From Ectothiorhodospiraceae bacterium (GTDB lineage: Bacteria; Pseudomonadota; Gammaproteobacteria; HK1), in the NCBI GenBank assembly GCA_024234875.1, contig JACKNM010000003.1, forward strand, positions 173,501 to 237,500: DNA of 64,000 bases, written 5' to 3'. The notes below the pieces were generated by a model that made no database searches, had not been told where the DNA came from, and saw only the letters and a program-made list of their open reading frames with translations. Positions 1 through 8,097 of this stretch are shown here, in pieces; positions within the stretch are counted from its first letter, which is position 1; the number at the start of each line of letters is the position of its first letter. The position numbers and the translations under genes were made by a program.

Positions 1-746
1 TCGAGGTGCTCTCGGACACGCGCGGCGACCACGTCGCCTTCGCCGGCGAGTACCCGGCGAGCTGTGGCAGCTACGAGCTGGTGCGCTCGCTCGGCTCGGC
101 CGACGTCCACGCGTTCGGCGTGTTCAAGGCGCTGTGGTCGGAGCTCGGTGGGCGCATCGACGGACGATTGCGCAACGCCGCCGTGCCGCGCGACGCGACC
201 CTGCTGCTGGCCTGGGAGTCGGAGCCGTTGGGCGACGTCATCCGGGGCATGAACAAGCACAGCAACAATCTGATGACCCGTCAGCTCCTGCTGACGATGG
301 GGGTCGAGCGCGAGGGGCCGCCGGGAACCGAGGCCAAGGGGCGCCGCGCCGTCGACGGGTGGCTGCTCGGCACCGGTGTGGCGCCGGGGCAGGTGGAGGT
401 CGACAACGGCTCCGGGCTCTCGCGCGCCGCGCGCATCACCGCGCGCGTGCTGGGACACTTGCTGGTCGGCTCGTGGGGCTCACCGTTGATGCCGGAATTC
501 GTCTCCTCGCTGCCGCTCTCGGCGGTCGACGGCACCATGCGTCGGCGCTTCAAGGACGAGGCGTTGGCCGGCCGCCTGCACATGAAGACCGGTCTGTTGA
601 ACGACGTTCGCGCGCTGGCCGGCTACCTGCACGGCGCCGGCGGGCGAGTGTGGGCGGTGGTGGTGCTCCACAACGAGGAGGATGTCCACATCTTCCGCGG
701 CACCCGGGTCCAGGACGCGTTGCTGGAGTGGCTCGACACGCGCTGA
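1..746 (+). CDS. dacB: D-alanyl-D-alanine carboxypeptidase/endopeptidase, PBP4 type (3' part)
   Basis: This is the C-terminal half of a penicillin-binding protein 4-type peptidase, a periplasmic enzyme that trims D-Ala and cleaves peptide cross-links in peptidoglycan. The reading frame is already open at the left edge (codons begin at base 3), so the N-terminus, signal peptide and catalytic SxxK motif lie outside. About 248 residues are visible. They carry the second active-site motif SxN (HSNN, about residue 86 of the visible part), the family stretch VDNGSGLSR, and the third motif KTG (HMKTGLLND, about 194-196). The stop is TGA at 744-746. The order and spacing of SxN and KTG fit peptidase family S13. 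Confidence 0.9.
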   Translation, partial: EVLSDTRGDHVAFAGEYPASCGSYELVRSLGSADVHAFGVFKALWSELGGRIDGRLRNAAVPRDATLLLAWESEPLGDVIRGMNKHSNNLMTRQLLLTMGVEREGPPGTEAKGRRAVDGWLLGTGVAPGQVEVDNGSGLSRAARITARVLGHLLVGSWGSPLMPEFVSSLPLSAVDGTMRRRFKDEALAGRLHMKTGLLNDVRALAGYLHGAGGRVWAVVVLHNEEDVHIFRGTRVQDALLEWLDTR

Positions 747-791
747 CGGCGGGCCCGGCGGAATCGTCCGACGGCCCGAGGGGGACGACGA

Positions 792-1658
792 ATGCTCGAC
801 CGAGAACAGACCGCGCGGTTCTGGCGCGACGGCTATCTGGTGGTGGCCGACGCGGTCACCGCGGATCAGCTCGACCGCATCCGGCGCCGGCTCGACGCGT
901 GGGTCGACGCGAGCCGGGCTCATGACGGACCGTTCGGAGCGCCGACGCTCGACGGCAAGCCGCGATTCGACGTCGGCGCCGAGCACCGATCGGATCGCCC
1001 GGCGTTGCGGCGGGTGAACAACCCCTCGGAGATCGACGCCGACTATCATGCCGTGATGGCCGACTCGAGGATGACCGATGCGGTCGCCGACCTGATCGGT
1101 CCGAACGTCAAGCACCACCACTGCAAGATCAACCTGAAGCTGCCCGGCTCGCGCACCGAGGTCGCGTGGCACCAGGACTTCGCCTACACACCGCACACCA
1201 ACGACGACGTCGTCACCGCGCTGCTGATGCTCGACGACATGACCGAGTCGAACGGATGCCTAAAGGTCGCGCCGGGGAGTCATCGCGGCCCGGTCTACTC
1301 GTTGTTCGACGGACCGCGTTTCACCGGCTTCATCGCACCGGAAGTCACGCGGGAGCTGGTCGCGCGCGAGATCCCGGTGCTCGGCGCTGCCGGTAGCGTC
1401 TGCCTGATGCACACCCGGCTCGCGCATGGCTCCGACCCCAACCGGTCCGATCGCCCGCGCGGTCTCTATATCTGCGTGTACAGCGCCGCCGACGCGCTGC
1501 CGATCGCGCGTAACCCGATGCCGAGCCGCCACGAGGGCACGGTGGTGCGCGGCGAGGCGACGCGGGTGGCGCGGATGAGCGCGGTGGCGGTCGAGATCCC
1601 GGAGCAGCCGGTGCGCGCCTCGTTCTTCGCGGTGCAGGAGGAGGCGGCGGCGCGCTGA
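792..1658 (+). CDS. phytanoyl-CoA dioxygenase (PhyH) family protein
   Basis: A 288-residue Fe(II)/2-oxoglutarate-dependent oxygenase of the PhyH family. The iron-binding facial triad is visible: the HxD pair in VAWHQDFAY (H127, D129) and a distal His in MHTRLAHGS (H212). An Arg in DRPRGLY shortly after is suited to binding the 2-oxoglutarate carboxylate. Members hydroxylate small organic substrates; the substrate cannot be told from sequence. The ATG start is preceded by a G-rich stretch (GAGGGG) about 8 nt upstream. It starts 45 nt after dacB and faces the leftward M20 peptidase set, so it may be a separate unit or the tail of the dacB transcript. Confidence 0.85.
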   Translation: MLDREQTARFWRDGYLVVADAVTADQLDRIRRRLDAWVDASRAHDGPFGAPTLDGKPRFDVGAEHRSDRPALRRVNNPSEIDADYHAVMADSRMTDAVADLIGPNVKHHHCKINLKLPGSRTEVAWHQDFAYTPHTNDDVVTALLMLDDMTESNGCLKVAPGSHRGPVYSLFDGPRFTGFIAPEVTRELVAREIPVLGAAGSVCLMHTRLAHGSDPNRSDRPRGLYICVYSAADALPIARNPMPSRHEGTVVRGEATRVARMSAVAVEIPEQPVRASFFAVQEEAAAR

Positions 1659-1670
1659 GCCGCCGCCTCC
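1640..1670. terminator. convergent hairpin at the PhyH/M20 junction
   Basis: A perfect 12-bp GC stem (GGAGGCGGCGGC with GCCGCCGCCTCC) closes a 7-nt loop that contains the PhyH stop codon. It lies between two convergent genes and could end transcription from both sides. No U-tract follows, so the call rests on the stem and its position. Confidence 0.5.
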
Positions 1671-1677
1671 GGGAACC

Positions 1678-2835
1678 TCATTCCAGTGTCTGGAACAGCC
1701 TGAGCATCAGCGTCGCTCGCTCCTCGAGGCTCGAGTAGAGCATGTGCTCGTAGTCGGTGTGGGCGCCGTAGCCGTCGACGCCGAGCCCGTCGAGGGTCGG
1801 GATTCCCAGCGCGGCGGTGAAGTTGCCGTCGCTGCCGCCGCCGGTCTTCACGTCGCCGAGCTCGAACCCGATCTCGCGGGCGAGCCCGCGGGCGTGCTCG
1901 AACAGCGCGGTGATGCCGGCGTCCTTCTCGTAGGGGGGGCGGTTCATGCCGCCGGTGACCGCGATCGTGGTGTCCGGGTTGACCGGGGTCAGCCCCTCGA
2001 CGCGCCTCACCATCTCCTCGGCGAGAGCGGGGTTCGGCACCCGCACGTCGACCTCCGCGCGGCAGCGCGCCGGCACCACGTTGACCCCGGTGCCACCCTC
2101 GACGAGGCCGACGTTGACGGTCACACCGCGCTCGTAGTCGGTCATCGACTCGAGCTCCAGGATCTGGTGGGCCATCTCGCGGATTGCGCTGCGGCCGTCC
2201 TCGTGGCGGGCGCCGGAGTGGGCGGGCTTGCCCGCGATCTCCACCACGAAGCGCGCCACCCCCTTGCGCGCGGTGACGATCCGGCCCCCGTCGCGCGCCG
2301 GCTCGGTCACCAGCACGTACTTGTTGCGCAGCGCCGCGGACTCGATCAGCGCCCGCGACGTCGGGCTGCCGACCTCTTCCTCGGGGACGAACATGAAGGT
2401 GATGGGCAGCGGCGTCTCCTGCCCGAGCCGCACCAGGTGCCGCCACGCGTAGTGGGCGAGGAACGCGCCGCCCTTCATGTCGTAGATGCCGGGTCCGTAG
2501 ACCCGGTCGCCCTCGCGGCGGATCCGGTTCTCCGCCTCCTTGGTGCCGATCGCATGCACGGTGTCGAGGTGCGAGAGGACCAGCACCCCCGGGCCGTCAC
2601 CACCCCAGGGCGTGCGCACCGTCAGCACGTCGCCGAAGCCGTCGCGACCGGGGACGCGCTCGATGCGACCGCCGAGCGCGCGGGCCTGGGACTCCACGCG
2701 GTCGACCATGCGGTTCACCGCGGCGGCGTCGTGCGAGGGCGACTCGATGTCGACCCACTCGAGGATGCCGGCGAGGATCTCGTCGGCATCGATTCGCGGA
2801 GCGTTCTCCTTGTCGGAGCCGGACCGCGCGCTCAA
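1678..2835 (-). CDS. M20 family metallopeptidase (carboxypeptidase G2-like)
   Basis: A 385-residue zinc peptidase of family M20, whose members remove C-terminal glutamate or hydrolyse acyl-amino acids. The metal-site motifs appear in order: SHLDTVH (first His/Asp), GPGIYDMKGG (bridging Asp), FVPEEEVGS (catalytic Glu pair) and GAHTDYEHM (last His). The start is TTG at 2835, overlapping the TGA of the upstream dehydrogenase gene as TTGA. GAGGAAGG lies about 7 nt upstream and no ATG or GTG is available nearby. It is the last gene of a leftward three-gene operon with the dehydrogenase and the CMD-family protein. Substrate specificity is unknown; a role on N-carbamoyl or N-acyl amino acids from the nearby hydantoinase is only inference. 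Confidence 0.88.
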   Translation of the reverse strand: MSARSGSDKENAPRIDADEILAGILEWVDIESPSHDAAAVNRMVDRVESQARALGGRIERVPGRDGFGDVLTVRTPWGGDGPGVLVLSHLDTVHAIGTKEAENRIRREGDRVYGPGIYDMKGGAFLAHYAWRHLVRLGQETPLPITFMFVPEEEVGSPTSRALIESAALRNKYVLVTEPARDGGRIVTARKGVARFVVEIAGKPAHSGARHEDGRSAIREMAHQILELESMTDYERGVTVNVGLVEGGTGVNVVPARCRAEVDVRVPNPALAEEMVRRVEGLTPVNPDTTIAVTGGMNRPPYEKDAGITALFEHARGLAREIGFELGDVKTGGGSDGNFTAALGIPTLDGLGVDGYGAHTDYEHMLYSSLEERATLMLRLFQTLE

Positions 2836-3707
2836 CTCGAGCCTTCCTCGATGCGACCGTCGCGCACGAAGGGGTAGAGCCGGGTGATGTCGGTGCCCGG
2901 CTCGGCCGCCTCGATCGCCGCCCACATCGCCTCCACCGTCCGGCTCACCGGCCCCTGGCCGCCGGCCTTCGCCAGGGCCTCGCGGTACAGCCGCACGTCC
3001 TTCAGCATCAGCCGCGAGGTGAACCCGGCGTCGTACTTCTCGGTGAGGACGCGGTTGGGGAACTTCTCCGCGGTGGCGGTGTTCTGGCCGCTGGAGACGT
3101 TGACCACGTCGAGGATGGTCTTCATGTCGAGGCCCACCGAGACCCCGAACGCGACCGCCTCGCTGGTCGCCGCCATGGCGGTCGCGGAGAGGAAGTTGTT
3201 CAACACCTTCAACGCCTGTCCCTGACCGGGGTCGTCGCCGACGTGGAAGATGTTCCTCGCCAATCCGCCGAGCAGGGGGCGGAGCCCCTCCACGGTGGCG
3301 GCATTGCCGGCGCACATGACCGCGATGGTGGCGTTGCGCGCCCCGGCCACGCCGCCGGAGACCGGGGCGTCGACGTACTCGATGCCGGCCTCGGCGAGCA
3401 TCGCGCTCGCCTCGCGCGCCGCCTCGATGCCGATGGTCGAGTGGTCGACCACCAGCTTCACCTTGCGCGGTGAGGCGGCAATCAGCTCACGCGCCACCGA
3501 GTGGACGATCTTCCCGTCCGGGAGGCACAGCAAGACGGTCTCCACCGCGGCCGCGACCTCGGCGGTGGAGCCGAGGGCGCGCGCGCCGGGTGGCGCACGC
3601 TCGGGGCCGGCGGCGTCGAAGGTGACGAGGCGGGTGCCGGCCCTGGCGAGATTGGTCGCCATCGGCAGTCCCATGTTGCCGAGCCCGATGAAGCCGATCT
3701 CGGACAT
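2832..3707 (-). CDS. NAD(P)-dependent oxidoreductase, 3-hydroxyisobutyrate dehydrogenase family
   Basis: A 291-residue beta-hydroxyacid dehydrogenase. The N-terminus has the Rossmann motif GFIGLGNMGLPMA (5-17). The substrate-binding signature DAPVSGG lies at 113-119, and the catalytic Lys is K167 in ALKVLNNFL. The family oxidises 3-hydroxy acids (3-hydroxyisobutyrate, tartronate semialdehyde, 6-phosphogluconate relatives) with NAD(P). GGAGGG sits just upstream of the ATG, inside the end of the preceding CMD gene, which stops 4 nt before. The stop overlaps the TTG start of the M20 gene, so the three genes look translationally coupled. The exact substrate is unknown. Confidence 0.85.
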   Translation of the reverse strand: MSEIGFIGLGNMGLPMATNLARAGTRLVTFDAAGPERAPPGARALGSTAEVAAAVETVLLCLPDGKIVHSVARELIAASPRKVKLVVDHSTIGIEAAREASAMLAEAGIEYVDAPVSGGVAGARNATIAVMCAGNAATVEGLRPLLGGLARNIFHVGDDPGQGQALKVLNNFLSATAMAATSEAVAFGVSVGLDMKTILDVVNVSSGQNTATAEKFPNRVLTEKYDAGFTSRLMLKDVRLYREALAKAGGQGPVSRTVEAMWAAIEAAEPGTDITRLYPFVRDGRIEEGSS

Positions 3708-3711
3708 GGGC

Positions 3712-4101
3712 TCAGCCCTCCTTCTTGGCGTCGAGCTCGGCCAGCACCTTGCGCGCGATCCGGAACGACTCGACGCCGGCCGGCATCCCGCAGTAGACCG
3801 CGATCTGGTGCAGCACCTGCTTCAGCTCCTCGCGGGTGAGCCCGTTGTTGATGGCGCCGCGGAAGTGGAGCTCGAACTCGTGGGTGCGACCGAGCGCGGC
3901 GATCATGCCGAGGTTGAGGATGCTGCGCTCGCGCCGGGAGAGCGTGTCGTCGCCCCAGCAGAAGCCCCAGCAGTACTCGTTCAGCAGGCCCTGGAAGTCC
4001 TGGTTGAAATCGTCGGCGGACTGCATCGAGCGCTCGACGTACTCGGCGCCGAGCACTGCCTTGCGCATCTCGATACCCTTCTTGGCCAGCTTCTCGTCCA
4101 T
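3712..4101 (-). CDS. carboxymuconolactone decarboxylase (CMD) family protein, PcaC-like
   Basis: A 129-residue protein of the AhpD/CMD fold. Diagnostic stretches are EYCWGFCWGDDTLSRRERS, LNLGMIAALGR, FELHFRGAINNGLTREEL and QIAVYCGMPAG, which follow gamma-carboxymuconolactone decarboxylase closely. Two Cys-containing segments (CWGFCWG and VYCG) are present, but the AhpD-type CxxC pair is absent. The ATG at 4101 has GAGGAGAC about 5 nt upstream, which settles the start; an in-frame extension upstream is low-complexity and unlikely. It is the first gene of the operon with the dehydrogenase and M20 peptidase and is divergent from the racemase gene across a 163-nt gap that must hold both promoters. 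No other protocatechuate-pathway gene is in the window, so the true reaction is uncertain. Confidence 0.8.
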   Translation of the reverse strand: MDEKLAKKGIEMRKAVLGAEYVERSMQSADDFNQDFQGLLNEYCWGFCWGDDTLSRRERSILNLGMIAALGRTHEFELHFRGAINNGLTREELKQVLHQIAVYCGMPAGVESFRIARKVLAELDAKKEG

Positions 4102-4264
4102 CGTCTGTCTCCTCGCCGTCGGTGGTGGATGTCGGGGGTCGCCGGGACGACGCGCGTATGGTCGATCCCCGGCCGTCGAGTGCGGCATTATGCCGTGCCG
4201 GCGCGGCCGACGTGCGCGTCGGTCGGTCCATTCATCGCAACGGCGGCGTGTCCCGGAGGTTCGG

Positions 4265-4921
4265 ATGAGCAGGCGCATCGTGGTCCTCAATCCCAACTCG
4301 ACCCAGGCGGTGACCGACGGTCTGTCGGCGGCGCTCGACCCGCTGCGGATTCCCGGCGGGCCGGTGGTCGACTGTCATACCCTGACCGAGGGGCCGCCGG
4401 GCATCGAGTCGGACGCGCACGTCGCCGGCGTGGTGGAGCCGCTGTGCCGTCACTTCGCGGCCGAGGAGCCGCAGACCGATGCCTTCGTCATCGCCTGCTT
4501 CAGTGACCCGGGGCTGGTGGAGGCGCGCAAGCGCATCGGCCGCCCGGTCTACGGCATGGCGGAGTGCGGGATGCTCACCGCGATGACCCGGGCCGAGCGT
4601 TTCGGGGTGATCGCGATTCTCGAGCAGTCGATTCCCCGCCACCTGCGCTACATCGACCGCCTCGGGATTCGCACGCGGCTCGCCGCCGATCTCCCGGTCG
4701 GGCTCGGGGTGACCGAGCTGGTCGACCAGGCCCGCACCTTTCCGCGCCTCGTCGACGTCGGCCGACGCCTGGTCGGCGAGCACGGCGCCGGCGCGGTGGT
4801 CCTCGGCTGCGCCGGGATGGCGCCGATGCGCGCGGCGCTCGAGGCCGACCTCGGCGTCCCGGTGATCGATCCCGCGCAGGCGGCGGTGGCGATGGCGGTG
4901 GGGGCGCTGCTGGTCGCGTAG
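4265..4921 (+). CDS. aspartate/glutamate/hydantoin racemase family protein
   Basis: A 218-residue cofactor-independent racemase. It starts MSRRIVVLNPNST, the N-terminal signature of hydantoin racemases. It has the two active-site cysteines expected for two-base chemistry, C78 in IACFSDPG and C182 in LGCAGMAP. GGAGG lies about 6 nt before the ATG. The gene stands alone on the plus strand, facing the TPR protein gene, with a shared hairpin between them. A hydantoinase-like gene 1.5 kb away makes racemisation of 5-substituted hydantoins the best inference. Asp/Glu racemase or arylmalonate decarboxylase relatives share the fold and remain alternatives. Confidence 0.85.
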   Translation: MSRRIVVLNPNSTQAVTDGLSAALDPLRIPGGPVVDCHTLTEGPPGIESDAHVAGVVEPLCRHFAAEEPQTDAFVIACFSDPGLVEARKRIGRPVYGMAECGMLTAMTRAERFGVIAILEQSIPRHLRYIDRLGIRTRLAADLPVGLGVTELVDQARTFPRLVDVGRRLVGEHGAGAVVLGCAGMAPMRAALEADLGVPVIDPAQAAVAMAVGALLVA

Positions 4922-4942
4922 CCCGGGTCGAGTCCGGGCTAC
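4918..4942. terminator. bidirectional hairpin containing both stop codons
   Basis: A perfect 9-bp stem GTAGCCCGG / CCGGGCTAC closes a 7-nt loop. The TAG stop of the racemase gene (4919-4921) lies in the left arm. The TAG stop of the convergent TPR gene (complement of 4939-4941) lies in the right arm. Confidence 0.55.
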
Positions 4943-6489
4943 GGGCGAGGCTCGCGGAAGTCGAACGCGATGGTGATGCGCCGCTCGTCGCTGCGAAACG
5001 GGATCGTGCGGTGGTAGAAGAAGGGCGGGAAGAGGACGATCAGCCCCTCGCTCGGGCGTAGCGGCAGGATCCGACCCTGGTCGGGCACGGCGTAGAACGG
5101 CGGCGAGCGGCCGAACTCGATCCAGCCCGCGTGCTCGTCGTCGCTCCCGTCGCGTACCGCCTCGGGGAGTCGCACGTAATAGACCCCGGAGATCCAGGCG
5201 GTCGGGTGGATGTGCCCGTGCTGGTAGCCCTGATCGCGCAGCATGGTCACCCATGCGCTCAGCTCGAGCTCGGCCGGCAGGTGGGCGATCCACGGATGCT
5301 CGGCGCCGGGAGGGAGTTGGGCGCGATAGCGGCGCGCGGCCTGCTCGAGAGCGGACTCGAGCGCCGCGACCGGCCCCTTGGGCTCGACCAGCAGCTCGTC
5401 GCTCGTCGCGCCCTGGTGACACGACAGGCTGATGCCGTCGAAGCGTAGTCGCGGGTGGCCGTCGATGTGGCGTACCAGGTCGGCGTTGAACTCCGCCACG
5501 CTCGCGTAGCCCGGCGGTGCCTCGATCGGCATCGTGAACAGGTCGCGGTCGAGGTCGACGACCCGGGCGGCCTCGTCACGGCGCCCGAGGCCCGCGAGCG
5601 CGATCGCCTTGTCGGAGAGGAGCTGTCGGCTCGCCGGCACCCGCGCGAGCCCGCGCTCGCAGGCCTCGAGCGCGCCGGCGGGATCGCCCGCGCACAGTCG
5701 CGCCGCGCTCAGGTGCTGCAACGACGGCACCGAGCCGTTGGTCAACTCGGTGAGCCGCTCCGCCGCCTGCACCGCCTGCGGACCGTGGCGGAGCTTCTTG
5801 TGCGCATAGGTCAGCAGATCCCAGACCGCCGCCGGCGGCGAGCCCGCCGCGCAGAGCGTCTCGAGGTGGGTCACCGCCTCGTCCAGGTGATCGGTCTCGA
5901 CCAGCAGCACCGCGATCCGCAGGAGGAGCTGGCGGTCGCGGGGCGCGAGCGCGAGCGCCGCGCGATAGGCGGTGAGCGCGTCGTCGAAGCGGTGCAGCCG
6001 CTTGAGCGCGGTGCCGAGGTTGTAGCGGACCGTCGGGTCGCGAGGCAGTGCCTCGGCCGCGGCTCGATACTCGGTGATCGCGGCCTCGAGCTCGCCGCCT
6101 TCCTGCAACGCCAAGGCGAGCCGGGCACGCACCGGCGACAGATCGGCCCGCAGCGCGAGCGCATGCCGGTAGGCGTCGGCAGCCTCGAGCGGCCGACCCG
6201 CACCGAGGAGCGCGTCGCCGAGCGTCGCGTGGGCGGCGGGGTTGTCCGGTGCGGAGGTCGTGATGCGGCGAAGGTGCTCCACCGCCGCCGCCGGCTGCCC
6301 CCGCTCGATCTCCAGCGTCGCCACCAGCCAGCGAATCTCGGTGCTGTCGGGGTGGGTCGCGAGCAGGCTGCAGGCGCGACGATGCGCCTTGTGCAGGCGT
6401 TTGGCCGCCCGCAACGCTCGGATCTCGGCGAAGACCCGCTCGAGCTCTGGCTGATCGCCCCCGGTCGCCCCGCTCGACGGCGTGCTCAC
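4939..6489 (-). CDS. TPR-repeat protein with C-terminal 2OG-Fe(II) oxygenase-like domain
   Basis: A 516-residue protein. Residues about 20-310 are successive tetratricopeptide repeats (for example PDNPAAHATLGDALLGAGR and YNLGTALKRLHRFDDALTAY). The last about 200 residues match the putative 2OG-Fe(II) oxygenase domain found behind TPRs. The presumed iron ligands are in GHIHPTAWISGVYY and FFYHRTIPFRSDERRITI, where the Arg would bind 2-oxoglutarate. The start is GTG at 6489, overlapping the hydantoinase stop as GTGA, which points to coupled translation with the hydantoinase gene. TPR-2OG proteins of this kind are often called sulfotransferase- or hydroxylase-like without a known substrate; the function here is unknown. 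Confidence 0.8.
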   Translation of the reverse strand: MSTPSSGATGGDQPELERVFAEIRALRAAKRLHKAHRRACSLLATHPDSTEIRWLVATLEIERGQPAAAVEHLRRITTSAPDNPAAHATLGDALLGAGRPLEAADAYRHALALRADLSPVRARLALALQEGGELEAAITEYRAAAEALPRDPTVRYNLGTALKRLHRFDDALTAYRAALALAPRDRQLLLRIAVLLVETDHLDEAVTHLETLCAAGSPPAAVWDLLTYAHKKLRHGPQAVQAAERLTELTNGSVPSLQHLSAARLCAGDPAGALEACERGLARVPASRQLLSDKAIALAGLGRRDEAARVVDLDRDLFTMPIEAPPGYASVAEFNADLVRHIDGHPRLRFDGISLSCHQGATSDELLVEPKGPVAALESALEQAARRYRAQLPPGAEHPWIAHLPAELELSAWVTMLRDQGYQHGHIHPTAWISGVYYVRLPEAVRDGSDDEHAGWIEFGRSPPFYAVPDQGRILPLRPSEGLIVLFPPFFYHRTIPFRSDERRITIAFDFREPRP

Positions 6490-7952
6490 GGCGCGATGTG
6501 GGCGCCGAAGTTCCGGGCCGGGTCGAGCTCGGGGACCGACTCGCCGCGTGGCACCGCCATCGAAGGCTTCTCGCACGGCAGGAACTCACCGCTGCCGCGC
6601 TCCGCCCGCAGCTCGCCCTGGTCGATGACCACCCGCCCGCGCGAGAGCACCGTCTCCGGCCAGCCGGTGACCGTCCGCCCCTCGTACGGGGTGTAGCCGA
6701 CGTTGTCGTGCATCACCTCCGCGGTCAGCGTCACCTCGCGCTCCGGATCCCAGACGGCGATGTCGGCGTCGGCGCCGACCGCGATGGTGCCCTTGCGCGG
6801 ATAGAGGCCGTAGAGCTTGGCGGCATTGGTCGCGGTCAGGGCGACGAACTGATTGAGGTCGATGCGGCCCTTGCGCACCCCCTCGGAGAAGAGCAGCGGC
6901 AGCCGCGCGCAGAGGCCGGGGACGCCGTTGGCGATCTTCTTGAACGACGCGTTCGGGCCGGCCGCGAGCTTGCCGGTCTCGTCGAAGCGGTAGGGCGCAT
7001 GGTCGGACGACATCACCTGGAAGGTGCCGTTGGCGAGGCCCTGCCACACCACCTCCTGTGCGCGCGTGTCGCGCGGTGGCGGGCTGCAGCAGTACTTCGC
7101 CCCCTCCATGCCGTCGCGATCGAGGTCCTGCGCGGTCAGGAACAGGTACTGCGGGCAGGTCTCGCCGTAGATGCGAAGGCCGCGATCCTGAGCCCGGCGA
7201 ATCTCGGCGATCGCCTCCTCGGCCGAGACGTGCACCACCAGCAACGGCACGTCGAGCAGCTCGGAGAGCCGGATGGCGCGATGGGTCGCCTCGCCCTCGG
7301 CGATCCGCGGATGGCTGATGGCGTGGAACTTCGGCGCCTGATGCCCACCCTGGAGCAGGCGTTCCGACACCCAGCGGATGACGTCGTGGTTCTCGGCGTG
7401 GACCATCACCATCGCGCCCTCGCGCCGCGCCAGCGCGAGCACGTCGAGCATCTGGTAGTCGTCGATCTTCAGCAGGTCGTAGGTGAGATAGACCTTGAAC
7501 GAGGTGTAGCCGTCGGCAATCAGCGCCGGCAGCTCCTGCCCCATCACCTGCTCGCTGGGGTCGGAGATGATGAGGTGGAATGCGTAGTCGACCACCGCCT
7601 TCGGTCCGGCGCACTCGTGGTACTCCTTGACCACCTGGCGCAGGGACTGGCCGCGGTGCTGGGCGGCGAAGGGAATCACGGTGGTGGTCCCGCCGTGGGC
7701 GGCGGAGACGGTGGCGGAGTAGAAGTCGTCGGCGCACATGATGCCGGCGGCCGAGCGCTGCTCGATGTGGCAGTGGCTGTCGATGCCGCCCGGCAGGACC
7801 AGCTTGCCGGTGGCGTCGATCTCGCGCTTGCCGCGGGGCAGGTCGCGGCCGAGGGCGACCACGCTCGCGCCGGCGATGCCGACGTCGCACTTCACCACGT
7901 CCGCTGCGGTCGCAACCGTTCCTCCACGGATCACGAGATCGAGGTCGTTCAT
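6486..7952 (-). CDS. hydA: dihydropyrimidinase / D-hydantoinase family amidohydrolase
   Basis: A 488-residue cyclic amidohydrolase that opens dihydropyrimidine or hydantoin rings to N-carbamoyl amino acids. The binuclear metal site is complete: HxH in DSHCHIEQ (H60, H62), the carboxylatable Lys in TSFKVYLTYD (K153), H185 in MVHAENHD, H241 in VVHVSAEEA and D317 in SSDHAPY. The ATG at 7952 has AAAGGGTG upstream, and the length suits the family. It is the first gene of a unit with the TPR/oxygenase gene. A racemase and an M20 hydrolase lie close by, which resembles a hydantoin-utilisation set. The family also includes allantoinase-like and phenylhydantoinase forms, so the natural substrate is open. 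Confidence 0.9.
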   Translation of the reverse strand: MNDLDLVIRGGTVATAADVVKCDVGIAGASVVALGRDLPRGKREIDATGKLVLPGGIDSHCHIEQRSAAGIMCADDFYSATVSAAHGGTTTVIPFAAQHRGQSLRQVVKEYHECAGPKAVVDYAFHLIISDPSEQVMGQELPALIADGYTSFKVYLTYDLLKIDDYQMLDVLALARREGAMVMVHAENHDVIRWVSERLLQGGHQAPKFHAISHPRIAEGEATHRAIRLSELLDVPLLVVHVSAEEAIAEIRRAQDRGLRIYGETCPQYLFLTAQDLDRDGMEGAKYCCSPPPRDTRAQEVVWQGLANGTFQVMSSDHAPYRFDETGKLAAGPNASFKKIANGVPGLCARLPLLFSEGVRKGRIDLNQFVALTATNAAKLYGLYPRKGTIAVGADADIAVWDPEREVTLTAEVMHDNVGYTPYEGRTVTGWPETVLSRGRVVIDQGELRAERGSGEFLPCEKPSMAVPRGESVPELDPARNFGAHIAP

Positions 7953-7974
7953 GTCACCCTTTGCTCCGGAGCGT

Positions 7975-8090
7975 GCACGGCCGGAAGGATACCGGCCGTG
8001 CCCCGGGGCTGCCAGCGCGAGAGCACGCGCGGCGCGGGGAGACGCGTGGTCGCGACCCCGGGACGGCGGCGGGGGCGCCACCCCGGGGTC
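7975..8090 (-). terminator. two hairpins downstream of the peroxiredoxin gene
   Basis: Two stems lie in the gap before the hydantoinase start. One spans 8054-8090 (9-bp arms GACCCCGGG / CCCGGGGTC with a long loop). The other spans 7975-8001 (10-bp perfect arms GCACGGCCGG / CCGGCCGTGC, 7-nt loop). They are suited to ending the peroxiredoxin transcript; no U-tract is seen. Confidence 0.45.
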
Positions 8091-8097
8091 CGCTCGC

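Noticed and set aside
1678..3315. A single 545-codon minus-strand frame that would extend the M20 peptidase upstream
   Set aside because: The added N-terminal part lies inside the dehydrogenase gene in another frame and is Arg/Gly-rich nonsense; the TTG start with a strong Shine-Dalgarno explains the peptidase.
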